This document shows positions 12,745 to 20,945 of a DNA stretch of 20,945 nt, one piece after another (positions within the stretch are counted from its first letter, which is position 1; every line of letters begins with the position of its first letter). Location: positions 1 to 20,945 of the IMG/VR virus record IMGVR_UViG_3300036399_000683. One strand, 5' to 3'. The notes under the pieces are model-generated. The model was not told the DNA's origin. It did no database searches and saw only the letters and a program-made list of their open reading frames with translations. A program made the position numbers and the translations under genes. This stretch comes from a virus.

Positions 12745-15237
12745 ATGCTCGCCAGCCAATCAATCCCAAACCTGATACAGGGCGTCAGCCAACAATCGGA
12801 CGCCCAATGCGACCCGACGCAAGGGAGGTTGCAGGTCAACGGGTACAGCTCAATGGCCGATGGCCTGCGCAAGCGGGCTGGCACCAGTGCGCTGCGGAGG
12901 GTTGCAACAGCATCCATGGGAAACGTGTTTTTTCATTCAATTCTGCGGGACTCAGCCGAGCAGTACCTGGTTGCAATCGGAGCCAATTCCGTTCGGGTGT
13001 TTGACCTGGACGGCAACGAAAAAACGGTGTCAGCCCCATTTGGCTACACCTATCTGTCCACTGCCGGCAACCCGGCCGCCGAGATCCGCGCCGCCAGCAT
13101 TGCGGATTTCACCTTCATATCGAACACCAAACGGGTGCCAGCGTTTACCACTGCGCTGGCGCCGGCCGTGGCCAGGCCCGCTGCCCACGAGGCTCTGGTG
13201 TGGGTAAAGGCAGCCAACTACGGCCAGTCCTACCGGGTGTCCGTCAACGGGCAGTTGGCCACCATCGCGACACCGATTCAACCCGTCACCGCCAGCGGCA
13301 ACAACATCACCGAGAACCGGATCAGCACTGCCGATATTGCGGAGCAGATCAAGACCGCCCTGGCCGGAGCCACTGGTGTAACGATCACCCGCGAAGGGTC
13401 GGTGCTGCATCTCACCTCCGCCAGCGCCATCACGATTGCCGCCACCGATGCCAGGGCCAACGACGACATCACGGCCATCACCAGCAGCGTGCAGGCCTTT
13501 ACCGACCTGCCGGCCATCGCCCCCCGCGGCTACCAGGTGGAGATCAAAGGCGACCCGAGTAACAAGTTTGACAATTACTACGTCTCCTTCGTCCCCCGGG
13601 TTGCCACGTCCGCCTTTGGCGAGGGGGCCTGGGAGGAATGCGTCGGGCCGGGGATGCCCTATCGCCTCAGTGCCGCCACCATGCCCCACCTGCTAATCCG
13701 GCTGGCCAGCGGCGACTTCTACTTTGGCCCTGCCAACGGCACCTACCAGCCGGCCCTTGACTTCACGCCCCCAAAGTGGGGGGACCGGACGGCTGGCGAC
13801 TACGACACCGCTCCAGACCCGTCTTTCATCGGCTACCCGGTCCAGGCGGTCTTCATCCATCGCAACCGGTTGGGCTTGCTGGCTGACGAAAGCCAAATTC
13901 TCAGCAGGGCCAAGTCGTTCTTTGACTTCTTCCCCGAGACCGTGACAACGGTGCTCGACACCGACCCGATCGACCTAGCGGCCAGCAGCAACAAAGTCAG
14001 CGTGTTGCGCCATGCCGTCTCCAGCCAGGACGAATTGATCCTGTGGAGCGATCAACTGCAGTTCAGGTCTGCATCCAGCGGGCAATCACTGACCCCCGCA
14101 ACCGCCGCCATTGCCCAGCTCACGGCCTACGAATGCGACACAGCGGTGGCCCCGCTGCAAGTGGCCGGCGGGATTGTGTTCGCCCAGACCAATGGAACCT
14201 GGACCCAGTTCCGAGAGTTCGCCCTGAGGGGGGTGGGAACCGCGCTCACCGGGGCAGCCCCGAGCATTACCGACCATGTGCCCACTTACATCCCCGCCGG
14301 CGTCCGGCAGCTGGCGGCCAACGACACCGCCGGGATCTGGTTTGCCATCACCGGCACCAGCAGCCGCATCTACGTCTACAAGTATTCGGACCGTGGCAGC
14401 GCCAACGGCGTCGAACGGGTGCAGCGCAGCTGGTCCTATTGGGATCTGACGGCCGGCAAGGTGCTGGCGATTCAGTGCGTCACCGAGACCCTGTACCTAT
14501 TGGTTGAGTACGCCGATGGCTCCGTCTGGCTGGAGAAGATGCCGGTGGCAGATCGGTTGTCCACTGATGCGCTGACCACCCTGCTGCTTGATCGCAGTGT
14601 GACCACCACCACGGCAACCCCGGCAGCGGTGCGGGTGCCCACTGGCGTCTACAACGTGGTGGCCGATGCCACGGTCTGGCCCCTGGGATATACAGCTGAG
14701 GTGCCGGTGGAGGCATGGACCCTCTACGGGCCCACGCAGAACGGCGGCAAGCTGATCGGGCGGGCCCTGGCGGGGGCCACCACCATCACCGCCAAGGGGG
14801 ACTGGCGGGGCAAGGACATCGTCTTCGGGCAGCCGTTTGAGTTCCGGTATCGATTCTCTAAGTTTGTGCTGAAGGCTGACGCCGGTGCCGGGAAGGTTGC
14901 TTCCAACGTGGCCCGCACCCAGGTTAGGCACGCCATGCTGCGGTATCACGACACCAGCTTTTTCAAGGTTGAAGTGACGCCCGAGAGACGGGATAGCGCC
15001 GTCTACAAGTTTGACGGCTGGGTCCTGGGGGTTCGCAGCAGCCAGGTTGGCAGCACCCTGGGCCAGGGCCTGGACATCGAGGACCGCAGCTATTTTGAGG
15101 GGGTGTTCCAGATCCCGATTGCTTCCAAGGGTGAAACCTGCCAGGTCGATCTGGTCAACAGCACCCCTAACCCGTGCATGTTCAGCGGTCTGGACTGGAT
15201 CGCCACCATCACCAGCAGATCCCGACCCATCCAATGA
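12745..15237 (+). CDS. Tail nozzle (tail tubular protein B), T7 gp12-like
   Basis: This is an 830-aa protein, near T7 gp12 (794 aa). It forms the hexameric tail nozzle below the adaptor. The match runs along the whole protein. The N-terminus ASQSIPNLIQGVSQQSD and LQVNGYSSMADGLRKRAG aligns with the T7 start. YQVEIKGDPSNKFDNYYV and ILSRAKSFFDFFPET lie near residue 385. DTDPIDLAASSNKVSVLRHA, LILWSDQLQF, ITDHVPTYIPAGV near residue 507, and SWSYWDLTAGKVLAIQC complete the series. The start may be ATG 12745 or GTG 12739, the latter in a GTGA overlap with the preceding mini-ORF; ATG is chosen. There is no clear Shine-Dalgarno. It ends in an ATGA overlap with the gp13-like gene. In T7 this gene directly follows gene 11; here three ORFs intervene. 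Confidence 0.95.
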   Translation: MLASQSIPNLIQGVSQQSDAQCDPTQGRLQVNGYSSMADGLRKRAGTSALRRVATASMGNVFFHSILRDSAEQYLVAIGANSVRVFDLDGNEKTVSAPFGYTYLSTAGNPAAEIRAASIADFTFISNTKRVPAFTTALAPAVARPAAHEALVWVKAANYGQSYRVSVNGQLATIATPIQPVTASGNNITENRISTADIAEQIKTALAGATGVTITREGSVLHLTSASAITIAATDARANDDITAITSSVQAFTDLPAIAPRGYQVEIKGDPSNKFDNYYVSFVPRVATSAFGEGAWEECVGPGMPYRLSAATMPHLLIRLASGDFYFGPANGTYQPALDFTPPKWGDRTAGDYDTAPDPSFIGYPVQAVFIHRNRLGLLADESQILSRAKSFFDFFPETVTTVLDTDPIDLAASSNKVSVLRHAVSSQDELILWSDQLQFRSASSGQSLTPATAAIAQLTAYECDTAVAPLQVAGGIVFAQTNGTWTQFREFALRGVGTALTGAAPSITDHVPTYIPAGVRQLAANDTAGIWFAITGTSSRIYVYKYSDRGSANGVERVQRSWSYWDLTAGKVLAIQCVTETLYLLVEYADGSVWLEKMPVADRLSTDALTTLLLDRSVTTTTATPAAVRVPTGVYNVVADATVWPLGYTAEVPVEAWTLYGPTQNGGKLIGRALAGATTITAKGDWRGKDIVFGQPFEFRYRFSKFVLKADAGAGKVASNVARTQVRHAMLRYHDTSFFKVEVTPERRDSAVYKFDGWVLGVRSSQVGSTLGQGLDIEDRSYFEGVFQIPIASKGETCQVDLVNSTPNPCMFSGLDWIATITSRSRPIQ

Positions 15238-15698
15238 TCAAGCTATGCCCGGCAACAGCAAAACACGTCGAAGCGGTGGCGGCCAACCTGCGCCATAGCG
15301 ATGATCTCGAATGCCGGTACGCCTATGGCATCAGCGGCGCCGAGGCCCTGCGGGAGGCGGTGCGTGAGTCGGGCATCGTCCATTCCATCTGTGCAGAAAA
15401 CGATGAGGCCCTGGGGGTCTGCGGCCTGAACGGCTCGATCATCTGGCTGCTGGCGACCGATGCGCTGACGGCCACACCCGAGCGGCGGCGGGCTTTGGCG
15501 CTGCAGGGGCGGCGATGGATCGACAAGTTGCTGGCCGACAAGGAGGAAGCGGGCGACTATTCAATGGTGGAGAACTGGGTCCATGCGGCCAACGTAGAAT
15601 CCCTGTGCTGGCTGGAGGCGATGGAGTTTCGAGTCGAAGCCGCGGCGCCATTTGGCCCTTATGGGCAGCTGTTCTGCAATGTCTGGAGGTCGCTGTGA
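15234..15698 (+). CDS. Internal virion protein A, GNAT-like fold (T7 gp13-like)
   Basis: This is a 154-aa protein with the layout of a GNAT N-acetyltransferase. It has an N-terminal IKLCPATAKHVEAVAANLR, a central strand pair around ALGVCGLNGSIIWLLATD, a helix with RRALALQGRRWIDKLL, and a terminal MVENWVHAANVESLCWLEA followed by MEFRVEAAAPFGPYG. T7 gp13 (138 aa) has the same position and pattern, and many podovirus homologues are annotated as acetyltransferases. The acetyl-CoA loop (Q/R-x-x-G-x-G/A) is not clearly present, so the fold may be structural or chaperone-like rather than enzymatic. It starts in an ATGA overlap with the nozzle gene and ends in a GTGA overlap with the gp14-like gene. 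Confidence 0.85.
   Translation: MIKLCPATAKHVEAVAANLRHSDDLECRYAYGISGAEALREAVRESGIVHSICAENDEALGVCGLNGSIIWLLATDALTATPERRRALALQGRRWIDKLLADKEEAGDYSMVENWVHAANVESLCWLEAMEFRVEAAAPFGPYGQLFCNVWRSL
15685..15689 (+). promoter_or_regulatory. Shine-Dalgarno site for the gp14-like gene
   Basis: GGAGG lies 5 bases before GTG 15695, supporting that GTG as the true start although the frame is open further upstream, to 15515 inside the previous gene. Confidence 0.75.
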
Positions 15699-16531
15699 TT
15701 CTGAACCCTATTTCGCTTGGCATCTCAGCGGTTAGCACCGGCCTGGGGCTGTTCGGTGCAAATGCCCAGGCCAAGGCACAGCAACAGGAATACAGGGCCC
15801 AAAGGTCTTTTCAGGAGGCAACGAATAAGTTTGCAAAATGGCAATCTGATCTGAATGCCAGATTTCAGAACGCTGCATCTCAGCAGCAGTATTGGCAAGC
15901 AACGCTGCAACACAACCAGCAGTTGGCCTATGTCCACCAACTGCAGAATTTTGAGCTGGCCAAACAGGCAAGCCAGGCGGACCTGGTGGCAAACACCCGT
16001 GCAGCGGCGGGCGCGGAGTTCGTCGGCAACTCAGAGGCCATGGCGGCCCAGTTCCAGGAGGCGGCCATGCAAGAACTGGTGGCCCAGCAGCAGTATCACT
16101 GGCGAGCGCTGCAGGGCAGGGCGTCGGTGCAGGCCATGGATCGACAGGGCCAATCGGTGGACCGCCTGATCAACAACTACGCCAAACAGGCCGGGGATTA
16201 CGACTCAATCGCTGCCATCAACAGGAAGCTCCAGGACAAGCAGTACACCCGCCAGCAGGCCGCGTCCGTTGGCCGGTATCTGAGCCAATGGAACAGCCAG
16301 AGCTTCTACGAGCCCACCCGCTACATCGAACCCATGGCGCCGTTTGTGCCGCTGCCTGCGCTGATGATGCCGTCCGCCCCATCGATGACAGGGGTAGCTC
16401 CAAGCGGTGGCATCGGCGCGCTGGGCCTTGGCACCGCGTTGCTGGGTGGTATCGGTACCTATCAGCAAAGCCAGCAGGGGATGAGGCGGTCGGCCATGGC
16501 CGGCCTTGGTGAAGCTGCGGGGGCCTACTGA
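15695..16531 (+). CDS. Internal virion protein B, T7 gp14-like
   Basis: This is a 278-aa protein with a GTG start in a GTGA overlap and a good GGAGG site. The N-terminus PISLGISAVSTGLGLFGAN is hydrophobic. It is followed by NAQAKAQQQEYRAQRSF, the same arrangement as T7 gp14 (hydrophobic N-terminus, then NAQAK). A long Gln/Ala-rich helical body follows (for example FQEAAMQELVAQQQYHW). The C-terminus contains a Pro-rich part and a Gly-rich hydrophobic segment, GGIGALGLGTALLGGIG, which could insert in a membrane. T7 gp14 is ejected and forms the outer-membrane part of the DNA-delivery channel. This protein is longer than the T7 one (196 aa). Confidence 0.9.
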   Translation: MILNPISLGISAVSTGLGLFGANAQAKAQQQEYRAQRSFQEATNKFAKWQSDLNARFQNAASQQQYWQATLQHNQQLAYVHQLQNFELAKQASQADLVANTRAAAGAEFVGNSEAMAAQFQEAAMQELVAQQQYHWRALQGRASVQAMDRQGQSVDRLINNYAKQAGDYDSIAAINRKLQDKQYTRQQAASVGRYLSQWNSQSFYEPTRYIEPMAPFVPLPALMMPSAPSMTGVAPSGGIGALGLGTALLGGIGTYQQSQQGMRRSAMAGLGEAAGAY

Positions 16532-19500
16532 TGGCGCGGTCCGACCTCCCCCTGGGCTCAATCAACCCGGCTGCCAGGCCGGTTTCCGACTTTGTGCGGC
16601 CGGCGCAGATACAGCTCGCCGCACCGGTCGCGCCTCCGGGGATGCCGGCGCTGCCCGGGGCCACCCTGCTGCAGGGGCCCGGCATGGCCAGCATCGGCGG
16701 CGTCAACCGCAGCCAGCAGCTGGCGGAGGCCTTGGCGCCGTTCTCAAGGAGCCTGACGGCAGTCCTGCAGCAGAGCGCTGAATCTGCGGCTGCATCGGCG
16801 GCCCAGCGGGGCCAGCGGCAGGCTTATGACGAGGCCCGAAACGCCAGCCTGCAGGCGCTGAGCACCGCCGACCGAACGAACGAGGCTGCCAGTTACGACT
16901 ACGCCGCGGCGAATCGGAGGCTGGCGGCCAAGGACCCCGAGGGCGGGTTCTTGATGGACCTGCTCAACCCCTACCGGCAGACGGGTGTGCAGAGGGGGCT
17001 GGCCACGCTGGCGGGCGCAGAGATCGGGCCCGCAATGGAGTCGGCCTACGAGCAGAACGCCGCTGCGATCCTGGCGGCCGGCGACAAGGGGCCCGCCATG
17101 CTCCAGCAGCTGCGGGCGAAGGTGACTTCGGATCTGGCCCAGAAATATGCACTGGACGAAACCACGCCTGGCTTCCTGGCTAACACGTTGCCAAGGATTA
17201 ACCAAGCCTGGGAGAAGGTCTCCAATCGGTCGCTGAAGGACAAGGTTGAATACCAAAAAGCCACCGTGCCGCCGCTTGCCGCAGCCCGGATTATGGCGTT
17301 GTGGGCGGACTTTAAGGCCCAGCGGTATCGCAAGGAAGGCCAAGTCATCATTGGCAATCAGGCAATCAATAACGACGACAGCCCCGAAAGCCAGAGGGCT
17401 ATGGATGCGGCCCTTTACAACCAAGCAGAGATAATCCTTGACGGCGAATCGGCAAAGATGGGCCTGACAGGGGAGCCAACGTACTTCGGCAAGAAAGTGG
17501 CCGAGGTCCTGTTCTCCAATGCCGATGCAAACGGGCTCGACGATCCGCAGTTTAAGAAGTTTGTCAGCGGGATCCGCACTGGCCCAGCGCTTGTGACGAA
17601 CCCGGCGACGGGCGAGAAAGAGCGCATGACGCTTGGCGCCATGTATAGCCAGGAAAGCATTGATAGTGAAATGAAGTATGGGGAATATGCGTTTAAGCAA
17701 CGGGAGCGACGGGAGAGGCAACTGCTCGAAAGCTCCGAAGACATGCTGCTGACCGGGCGACCAGACCTCCCAGGGCTCCTGCAGGTTGACCCGCAGGACG
17801 AAGAGGCGAAGGCGGCATGGGCCCAGGCCCAGCTCAAGCGCTACCAGCAGGAGAACCCTGGCGCCCCGCTGGCCCCGTTCCTGAAGTCGCTGGGGGGCAT
17901 GGTGGGAGTGGTCAAGGACATCCCTGGCTACAGCTACGCTCCTGGCGCTGGCGATGACTACCTCCTGGGGCTGCAGGGCCAGTTCGGGGATGACTGGGAT
18001 CCGGTGAAGGCCCGGCAGGGTTGGCTGAAGGTACGAGACAGCGTCGATCCCAAGGATCGCGGCGCCAAGGATCGCCAGTTTGAGGCGATCGTTAAAGACA
18101 AGGACGGCAAGGGCGGCACCCTGTTCCGAAGCGTAGTCAATCGGATCGTTCAAGATGAAATTGCTGCTGCGCTGACCCGTGAGTACGGGGGCAACGAACG
18201 GGAAGCGTTGCTGTCCCGAACTCCCGATGCTCTGACGAGCCTCTTGGCAAACAAAAGCAGGGCAAGGGCCAATCTCAACAGCGCTCTCTATCCCTACGTC
18301 AATGCTGCGATTGGCAAGGCAGCGGCGGAGAAGGGGGCTTCCCTAAGCGAGATCGAGACCGAGGACGTGGCCCGCAATGCTGTAGCGCAATACGGCACCC
18401 TGAGCGACACCAGTAAGGCGGCCTACAAAACGCTGTTCCCCGGCGGACGGGTCAGCGGCGCCCCATCGGTCCCTGGCACCATGGCGACCCCTGCGGGCCC
18501 TGCTGCCACCGGCAAGCCGGCACAGGCGGCGCCCCCAACCTTCGGCGTCCAGCAGCTCGACAACTTCCCGATGCGCCAGCAGCGCTTGCTGAATTGGCAG
18601 AACGAAACGATCCTGAACCGGGAGGGCATCCAGTCCGAGCTGGTGCGGCTGCAGTCCGGCAAGGGCTTCAGCCCCCAGCTCAAGCGGGCCGCCATGGATG
18701 GCAGGGCCCGGACGCCGGCCGAGTTCCTGGAGGGGCAGATGAAGCGCTACGGCATGACGATCACCCCCAAGGCGATGAAGCATCTGCAGGAGATCAGCAG
18801 CGCCGAAACGACTCCCCTGCGGTACGTCGCCACTGCGGCCAACGCGGCCTATCCCGTGCTGGCCAGGGCCTCGATGTGGGCGCTCGATGCGATCACCGGC
18901 ACCCAGCCATCAATCGCGGCGGGGATGCCGGCCGGGGGGATGCCGGCGCAACCGCAACGGCTGATTTCCTTCAACCCGTATCGGCGGCCGGCGGCAAGAT
19001 CCACGGCGCCAAGCGGTGGTGGTGGTGATTGGCCTGTGCCCACCACGACTCCAAAGCACCCGGTTCTGGCAACCCTTAGCAAGGGTGATCTGGCCCCCGC
19101 CCCGAGCGGCTACTGCGTTACTGCGGTTCTGGAAACCCTGGAGCGGAATGGGCTCCCGAACCCGGCTGCAACTGGGATGGACAACGGAAACAACCCGCGT
19201 GGCCTGGCCTCGCAGTTGCTGAACTCTTACGGCTGGAAGCCACTGCCTGGACTTGGCAAGACGCAAGCGCTAAACAGCCCCTACGGGAAAGCGAATGCAA
19301 ACATTATTCCTGAGGCTCAATATCAGGCCGCGCTAAAGGCGGGCAAGATCCCAAGCGGTGCGCTTGTTTTCTCTACTCGGCATCCCACATGGAATAGCAC
19401 GTCTCCGGCTTCCCGTGGTTTTGATGTTGCTGTTTCAAGGAACAATGGCCGCAATCTTTGGAACGGCAAAATGAATGGTCCCAACATTTACGGCGACACA

Positions 19501-19539
19501 ACTTTCCGAATCGTCCTGGTCCCTGGGGGTGCCCGCTGA
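16531..19539 (+). CDS. Internal virion protein C, T7 gp15-like, with C-terminal Cys domain
   Basis: This is a 1002-aa protein, larger than T7 gp15 (747 aa), starting in a TGATG overlap. The N-terminus SDLPLGSINPAARPVSDFV and QLAEALAPFSRSLTAVLQQ is typical of podovirus gp15-like core proteins. The body is largely helical and hydrophilic. Residues about 650-690 and 795-850 are Pro/Gly/Ala linkers. The last 150 or so residues look like a separate domain. It has SGYCVTAVLETLERNGLPNP (C862), NNPRGLASQLLNSYGW, IPSGALVFSTRHPTW (H951) and SRGFDVAVSRNNGRNLW (D965). The Cys at a helix start, followed by GALVF, resembles Cys-dependent peptidoglycan hydrolases (NlpC/P60 or CHAP type). However, the usual His of the HVxI strand is Asp here, so activity is uncertain. 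Ejection into the host periplasm is expected from the family. Confidence 0.85.
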   Translation: MARSDLPLGSINPAARPVSDFVRPAQIQLAAPVAPPGMPALPGATLLQGPGMASIGGVNRSQQLAEALAPFSRSLTAVLQQSAESAAASAAQRGQRQAYDEARNASLQALSTADRTNEAASYDYAAANRRLAAKDPEGGFLMDLLNPYRQTGVQRGLATLAGAEIGPAMESAYEQNAAAILAAGDKGPAMLQQLRAKVTSDLAQKYALDETTPGFLANTLPRINQAWEKVSNRSLKDKVEYQKATVPPLAAARIMALWADFKAQRYRKEGQVIIGNQAINNDDSPESQRAMDAALYNQAEIILDGESAKMGLTGEPTYFGKKVAEVLFSNADANGLDDPQFKKFVSGIRTGPALVTNPATGEKERMTLGAMYSQESIDSEMKYGEYAFKQRERRERQLLESSEDMLLTGRPDLPGLLQVDPQDEEAKAAWAQAQLKRYQQENPGAPLAPFLKSLGGMVGVVKDIPGYSYAPGAGDDYLLGLQGQFGDDWDPVKARQGWLKVRDSVDPKDRGAKDRQFEAIVKDKDGKGGTLFRSVVNRIVQDEIAAALTREYGGNEREALLSRTPDALTSLLANKSRARANLNSALYPYVNAAIGKAAAEKGASLSEIETEDVARNAVAQYGTLSDTSKAAYKTLFPGGRVSGAPSVPGTMATPAGPAATGKPAQAAPPTFGVQQLDNFPMRQQRLLNWQNETILNREGIQSELVRLQSGKGFSPQLKRAAMDGRARTPAEFLEGQMKRYGMTITPKAMKHLQEISSAETTPLRYVATAANAAYPVLARASMWALDAITGTQPSIAAGMPAGGMPAQPQRLISFNPYRRPAARSTAPSGGGGDWPVPTTTPKHPVLATLSKGDLAPAPSGYCVTAVLETLERNGLPNPAATGMDNGNNPRGLASQLLNSYGWKPLPGLGKTQALNSPYGKANANIIPEAQYQAALKAGKIPSGALVFSTRHPTWNSTSPASRGFDVAVSRNNGRNLWNGKMNGPNIYGDTTFRIVLVPGGAR

Positions 19540-20945
19540 TGCCACAACAAGTTGATTTCGTAAACGGGAAGCTCGTCATCACCGGCGACGACACGGCCAA
19601 CGATCACACCCCGATGCCGGACGCCCCGGCGACCCCTGCCCCCAAGGCCAAGCCGAAGCCGAAGCTAAAGGGCAAGGCTGCTCTCGCAAAGCCGTGGTGG
19701 CAAAACCTCACCCATGCCGTCACCAATGAGCTGAAGTACGCCGGCAAGGTGATCCAGGGCTTGGAGGCCACGCAGACGGGCGGCCCGTTGCGAATGGACG
19801 CGCAAAGGTACGTCGCCAACATGATCAACCCTGGCGGAGGGTTCCTTCGTGAAATTGGCCGCCATTCCCCGACCGTGCGCCAAGGGCTGGCGGCCTTCAG
19901 CTATGGCGCCATGCAAACGGCTGGCGAGGGCGCCATCGCCATCGGTCAAAGGGTGTTCAAGGGCGCCAAGTTTGCCGACCCGAAGGCAACGAGCTTAGGG
20001 CAAGCGCTCAGGTCTTTTACCAGCTATGGCTATGCGCTGAATCGCGCCAAGCAACCCGAAGACCTGACCGAGCCGCAGCGGGGCATCATCGATACCACAG
20101 CCCGATCGCTGGGGGTGGAGGCCGGCACCGCAGCACTGGTCCCCCCGGTCAAGCTGTTTCAAGGGCCCAGCGTGGTCAGCAAGGGCCTGCGCCTGGGCAC
20201 CCGGCTGGGACTCGCCCACGGGCTGAGCAGCTTCACCCAGGACTCCACCCTGGGCAATATGTCCAACATGGCCGAGGCGTTGACCGGCCAGAAGATCCCT
20301 GGGGCAGTGGACCCCCTCAAGGATGACCGGGTGACGGCCGGCATGAAGTCGGTGCTGCCCAACCTGGTCGGCGGGGAAGTACTGGGGCTGGGGATTGCCG
20401 CCGGCGCCCGGGTGATCAGCAAAGCCGGCGACCGGTTCCCCAACATCGCCAGGCAGAAGCGGGCGCTGCGGGCCAACACGGAACACACCACGGCCAACGA
20501 GGCGGTGAAGGCCACGGGGCTGGTGGAGGACGTGGACGGCCGGCAGCAGTTCACCCAGGCCGGCAGGGCCAAGCCGGCGCCGCTGAAGCTGACGGTGGAC
20601 GAAAGGACGCAGCAGATCCTGGATCGGTTTAAGCCCAGCAAGCCGGCGGACGATGGAGGGGTGGCGCCAGCGCCAGACCCCGATGCCCCCGTTCCGCCCC
20701 CGCCCCCTGGGCTGCCGGAGGACATGGAATCTTTGATTGCCGCCAGGGATGCGGCGTCCAGGGATGCTGCTGCCACTGTCAAGGAGCTGGGCCTAGAGGC
20801 TGAAGTTGATCGGATGGTCGCTGAGCGGCTTAGCGGGCTGCCGGACGATGCCGCCCCCGCCCCAGTCGTCAAGGAATCCTTGCCAACTGCCGAGCAAGCC
20901 CCGCCCCCTGAGATTGACCCCGCCCAAGAGTTCTGGATCAACGGG
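19539..20945 (+). CDS. Internal virion protein D, T7 gp16-like (5' part)
   Basis: The frame opens at ATG 19539 in a TGATG overlap and stays open for 469 codons to the window end, so the gene is truncated. The N-terminus PQQVDFVNGKLVITGDD is followed by a Pro/Lys linker (PKAKPKPKLKGKA). A helical region with KPWWQNLTHAVTNELKYAG and amphipathic or weakly hydrophobic segments (NLVGGEVLGLGIAAGARV) comes next, then an acidic Pro-rich stretch (ADDGGVAPAPDPDAPVPPPP). Position after the gp15-like gene is the main evidence for gp16, a very large ejected protein. T7 gp16 begins with a lytic transglycosylase domain, and none is visible in these 469 residues. Function beyond a core or ejection role is inferred. 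Confidence 0.75.
   Translation, partial: MPQQVDFVNGKLVITGDDTANDHTPMPDAPATPAPKAKPKPKLKGKAALAKPWWQNLTHAVTNELKYAGKVIQGLEATQTGGPLRMDAQRYVANMINPGGGFLREIGRHSPTVRQGLAAFSYGAMQTAGEGAIAIGQRVFKGAKFADPKATSLGQALRSFTSYGYALNRAKQPEDLTEPQRGIIDTTARSLGVEAGTAALVPPVKLFQGPSVVSKGLRLGTRLGLAHGLSSFTQDSTLGNMSNMAEALTGQKIPGAVDPLKDDRVTAGMKSVLPNLVGGEVLGLGIAAGARVISKAGDRFPNIARQKRALRANTEHTTANEAVKATGLVEDVDGRQQFTQAGRAKPAPLKLTVDERTQQILDRFKPSKPADDGGVAPAPDPDAPVPPPPPGLPEDMESLIAARDAASRDAAATVKELGLEAEVDRMVAERLSGLPDDAAPAPVVKESLPTAEQAPPPEIDPAQEFWING

Noticed and set aside
16744-18153. 469-codon open frame on the opposite strand inside the gp15-like gene
   Set aside because: It is a shadow of GC-rich codon usage; the + strand frame is a continuous, recognisable core protein.

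Overview
The window is about 21 kb of a lytic, T7-like podovirus genome (Autographivirales-type gene order). Every supported gene is on the + strand, and the genes are packed with almost no non-coding DNA. The identification rests on a run of proteins with the order and diagnostic sequence features of T7 genes 6 to 16. These are a FEN-type 5'-3' exonuclease, small pre-portal proteins, portal (gp8), scaffold (gp9), capsid (gp10), tail adaptor (gp11), tail nozzle (gp12) and the internal virion proteins gp13, gp14, gp15 and the start of gp16. The DNA is GC-rich, so the host is probably a high-GC bacterium. An aquatic host, possibly a picocyanobacterium, is plausible from the overall style, but nothing in the window proves it. 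No integrase, repressor, tRNA, CRISPR array or insertion sequence is visible.

Layout. (1) 1-4441 is a DNA-metabolism region. It holds the last codons of an upstream gene, a phage RuvC-like resolvase, a coiled-coil protein, four tandem single-span membrane microproteins of 23-27 aa, a half-zinc-ribbon protein, several small unknowns and the exonuclease. (2) 4438-5611 holds small pre-portal proteins, two of which look like gp7.3 analogues. (3) 5611-9394 is the head module of portal, scaffold and capsid. The capsid gene is preceded by the main non-coding gap, which carries two hairpins, and is followed by an intrinsic terminator at the same place as T7 T-phi. (4) 9492-12742 is an enlarged tail-adaptor and adhesion module. 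The gp11 adaptor is fused to a collagen-like region and a new C-terminal domain. It is followed by a 204-aa unknown and a glycine-rich fibre-type protein. In T7, genes 11 and 12 are adjacent. (5) 12745-20945 is the nozzle and the ejectable core. The gp15-like protein has a C-terminal Cys-containing domain that may be a peptidoglycan hydrolase, and the visible start of the gp16-like protein lacks the transglycosylase domain found in T7 gp16.

Expression logic. At least seventeen gene junctions are ATGA, GTGA, TGATG or TAATG overlaps, which suggests long polycistronic transcripts read by translational coupling. Clear Shine-Dalgarno sites are few. The only strong transcription signals are around the capsid gene, which fits high-level capsid expression.

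The parts least explained by known T7-like biology are the four-microprotein membrane cluster (1789-2098), the adaptor-collagen fusion with its inserted adhesion genes (9492-12742), and the apparent relocation of a lytic domain to gp15. All homology calls come from reading the protein sequences and recalling the families. No database search was run.
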